The position numbers and the translations under genes were made by a program. Of a stretch of DNA of 64,000 bases, positions 62,272 through 64,000 are shown piece after piece (within the stretch, counting starts at the first letter, position 1; each line of letters begins with the position of its first letter). The stretch comes from SZAS-103 sp964449135 (GTDB taxonomy: Bacteria > Pseudomonadota > Gammaproteobacteria > Xanthomonadales > Xanthomonadaceae), in the NCBI GenBank assembly GCA_964449135.1, contig CAYUXZ010000005.1, forward strand, positions 1-64,000. The letters are read 5' to 3'. The notes under the pieces are model-generated. The model did not search any database. It saw only the letters and a program-made list of their open reading frames with translations, and was not told the DNA's origin.

Positions 62272-62272
62272 C

Positions 62273-62881
62273 TCATGCAACTTCCAACGCCGCCAATCCC
62301 TTTGCCACCTTGTCCAGAAGCTCCGCCTCATCGGAGCCGGTGATCGGCGCGCCATAGACGACCGTGATGCGATCGAACGGCAGCGGGACCAGCATCTTGT
62401 CCCAGCGCCATTGCAGTGTCCGATCACGACGGCAGCGGAAGCGAACCGGCACGATCAGCGCGTTGGTACGCAAGGCGATGTCCGCGCAGCCGCGCTTGGG
62501 CTGGAACACCGGCCCGGCCGGTCCGTCAACGGCCATCGTGATCGACCCGCCGGACCGGATGTGCGCGGCGAGTTCCTCGCGCGCCTGCTGGCCGCGCTCG
62601 CCGCTGGCGCCACGGATCAACTGCAATCCCGACAAGCGGCAGAAGCGCGCGACAGGCGCGAGCGCGGGCACCGGGCTGACGAGCATGCAGCGACGGTACG
62701 AGCCGTGATGCGGAATCAGGAATGCCTGATAGCGATGCCAGTTGACGAAGATCGCCGGTCCGCTGGGCACATCGCCGGAGATCGTGACGTTCGACGTGAG
62801 ACGCACCAGCTTTGCATACGCGTGCCAGGCCAATGCGACCGGCCATTCGATGGCGTACGAGAAGTAGCTCGATAGCGACAT
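62273..62881 (-). CDS. Lysophospholipid acyltransferase-like protein (DUF374 type)
   Basis: 202 aa. The HxxxxD-like motif region reads FVNWHRYQAFLIPHH, and the later SITMAVDGPAGPVFQPKRGC is the hallmark of this family. One hydrophobic segment at the N-terminus. The family includes proteins that acylate lipids or lipid A-like acceptors. Here the usual catalytic HxxxxD aspartate position is not obvious, so activity should not be assumed. Confidence 0.82.
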   Translation of the reverse strand: MSLSSYFSYAIEWPVALAWHAYAKLVRLTSNVTISGDVPSGPAIFVNWHRYQAFLIPHHGSYRRCMLVSPVPALAPVARFCRLSGLQLIRGASGERGQQAREELAAHIRSGGSITMAVDGPAGPVFQPKRGCADIALRTNALIVPVRFRCRRDRTLQWRWDKMLVPLPFDRITVVYGAPITGSDEAELLDKVAKGLAALEVA

Positions 62882-62945
62882 GCGGCGATGATACCGATGC
62901 CGGAGCGCGGCGGAGTGGCAGTCGTTCTGCTCGCGTCGCGATTCG

Positions 62946-63338
62946 CTAGCCGCGATTCGACGCGTTGAATTTCGCCGCGGTCTTGATCAGAGCCATCAAT
63001 GCCTTTTCGTCGATCGCATCGTTCTTGCGAAAATCAATCGCGCGTCGGACCTTTCCGTCCAGGCTCGAGTTGAAGAGACCCGTGGGGTCCTTCAGCGATG
63101 CGCCCTTCGCGAAGGTCAGCTTCACGGCGTTCTTGTAGGTCTCGCCCGTGCAGAGGATCCCGTCGTGCGACCACACGGGCACCTCCCACTTCCATTCCTC
63201 GACGACATCCGGGTCTGCGAGCTTGATGAGCGCGCGAATCCGGGAAAGCATCTCGCCCCGCCAGTCGCCCAGCTCCGCGATCCGTGCGTCGATCAGCATA
63301 GAAGCAGAGGTGTTTTCCTGCGGTTTGCTCTGCTTCAT
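62946..63338 (-). CDS. DUF1801 domain protein
   Basis: 130 aa. The family pattern WRGEMLSRIRALIKLADPDV, EEWKWEVPVWSHDGILC, and VKLTFAKGASLKDP is visible. Small cytoplasmic protein of unknown function. Its ATG lies 4 nt after the trxB stop, so it is co-transcribed with trxB. Confidence 0.87.
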   Translation of the reverse strand: MKQSKPQENTSASMLIDARIAELGDWRGEMLSRIRALIKLADPDVVEEWKWEVPVWSHDGILCTGETYKNAVKLTFAKGASLKDPTGLFNSSLDGKVRRAIDFRKNDAIDEKALMALIKTAAKFNASNRG

Positions 63339-63342
63339 GCGC

Positions 63343-64000
63343 TTATTTTTCGGTGTCGAGGAATTTCTCGGCGTCCAGCGCGGCCATGCAGCCGAAACCG
63401 GCCGAGGTGACGGCCTGGCGATAGACCTGGTCGGCGACGTCGCCTGCGGCGAACACGCCCGGCACGCTGGTCTGCGTGGCCATGCCGTCGAGTCCGCTGC
63501 GGATCTGCAGATAGCCGTTCTTCATCTCGAGCTGACCTTCGAACAGGCTGGTGTTCGGCGTGTGGCCGATCGCGACGAACATGCCGGTGACCTCGATCTC
63601 GCGCGTCGCGCCGGTCTTGAGGTTGCGCAGGCGCAACTTGCTCACGCCGGAATCGTCGCCGAGCACTTCGTCCACCGTGCTGTCCCAAACGAACTCGACC
63701 TTGCCGGCCTGTTCCTTCGCGAACAGCTTGTCCTGCAGGATCTTCTCCGCGCGCAGCTTGTCGCGGCGGTGCACCAGCGTGACCTTGCGGCAGATGTTCG
63801 AAAGATAAAGCGCTTCCTCGACCGCGGTGTTGCCGCCGCCGATGACCGCGACGTCCTGCTCGCGGAAGAAGAATCCGTCGCAGGTCGCGCATGCGGAAAC
63901 GCCGCGTCCCTTGAACGCGTCCTCAGAGGGCAGACCGAGGTATTTCGCGGTCGCGCCGGTCGCGATGATCAGTGCGTCGGCGGTGTATTCGCCCGTATCG
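63343..64000 (-). CDS. trxB: Thioredoxin-disulfide reductase (5' part outside window)
   Basis: Flavoenzyme passing NADPH electrons to thioredoxin. 219 C-terminal residues are visible. The redox motif CATC lies in GVSACATCDGFFF, the NADPH motif in VIGGGNTAVEEALYLS, and the FAD-binding end in VFAAGDVADQVYRQAVTSAG. It continues beyond the right edge of the window on the minus strand. Confidence 0.97.
   Translation of the reverse strand, partial: DTGEYTADALIIATGATAKYLGLPSEDAFKGRGVSACATCDGFFFREQDVAVIGGGNTAVEEALYLSNICRKVTLVHRRDKLRAEKILQDKLFAKEQAGKVEFVWDSTVDEVLGDDSGVSKLRLRNLKTGATREIEVTGMFVAIGHTPNTSLFEGQLEMKNGYLQIRSGLDGMATQTSVPGVFAAGDVADQVYRQAVTSAGFGCMAALDAEKFLDTEK

Noticed and set aside
61842..62276. 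Minus-strand frame across tRNA-Ser
   Set aside because: A translated tRNA (the GVGFEPTDGCPSLDFKSSAI peptide) and overlap with the LysR gene; not a real protein.

Overview
The window is GC-rich throughout (by eye about two thirds G+C) and codon-biased towards G/C third positions. The block sdhAB-sdhE-ygfX-lolCD-comEC-exbBD-msbA-lpxK-kdsB-ptp-uvrC-pgsA-tRNA(Gly,Cys,Leu), together with LPS genes, a TonB protein and a GumB-like export lipoprotein, points to a Gammaproteobacterium of the order Lysobacterales (Xanthomonadales), most likely in or near Rhodanobacteraceae/Lysobacteraceae. I cannot name the species from sequence alone.

Region 1 (1-16451) is conserved chromosome: the end of sdhA, sdhB and its assembly genes, the Lol exporter, ComEC, an ExbB/ExbD pair, lipid A export and Kdo activation, a small phosphatase, a thioredoxin-fold/NHL protein, uvrC and pgsA. 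From msbA onward most genes share a start/stop overlap (ATGA or GTGA), so this is one tightly coupled transcription unit. Region 2 (16463-17947) holds tRNA-Gly, tRNA-Cys and tRNA-Leu. A secreted Asn/Gly-rich protein gene lies between tRNA-Cys and tRNA-Leu, flanked by about 45-bp direct repeats. It is followed by an FMN-dependent glutamate-synthase-like gene broken by two in-frame stops.

Region 3 (19760-42639) is a Wzx/Wzy-type exopolysaccharide locus on the + strand: outer-membrane export lipoprotein, co-polymerase with tyrosine kinase, a membrane J-domain protein, a TPR protein, an O-antigen-ligase-like protein, nucleotide-sugar dehydrogenase and uronate epimerase, two acyltransferases, a flippase, several glycosyltransferases (one an in-frame tandem duplication), an RmlD-like reductase, an AsnB amidotransferase, an EpsG-type polymerase and a WecA-type initiating transferase. 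The gene set predicts an acidic, acylated and perhaps amidated polymer. A methyltransferase, tRNA-Val and a large propeller-GGDEF sensor follow.

Region 4 (47042-56304) is lipid and storage related: phasin-like proteins, a PHA-system protein, a TetR regulator, acyl-CoA-binding protein, an alcohol-forming fatty acyl-CoA reductase, a patatin phospholipase and an FHA protein, plus a small AT-rich zinc-ribbon gene. Region 5 (56456-64000) is housekeeping again: serC-aroA, a TonB protein, serS, a LysR regulator, tRNA-Ser, an acyltransferase, a DUF1801 protein and the 3' part of trxB.

No stretch longer than about 300 bases lacks a gene. No rRNA, CRISPR array, transposase or integrase was seen.
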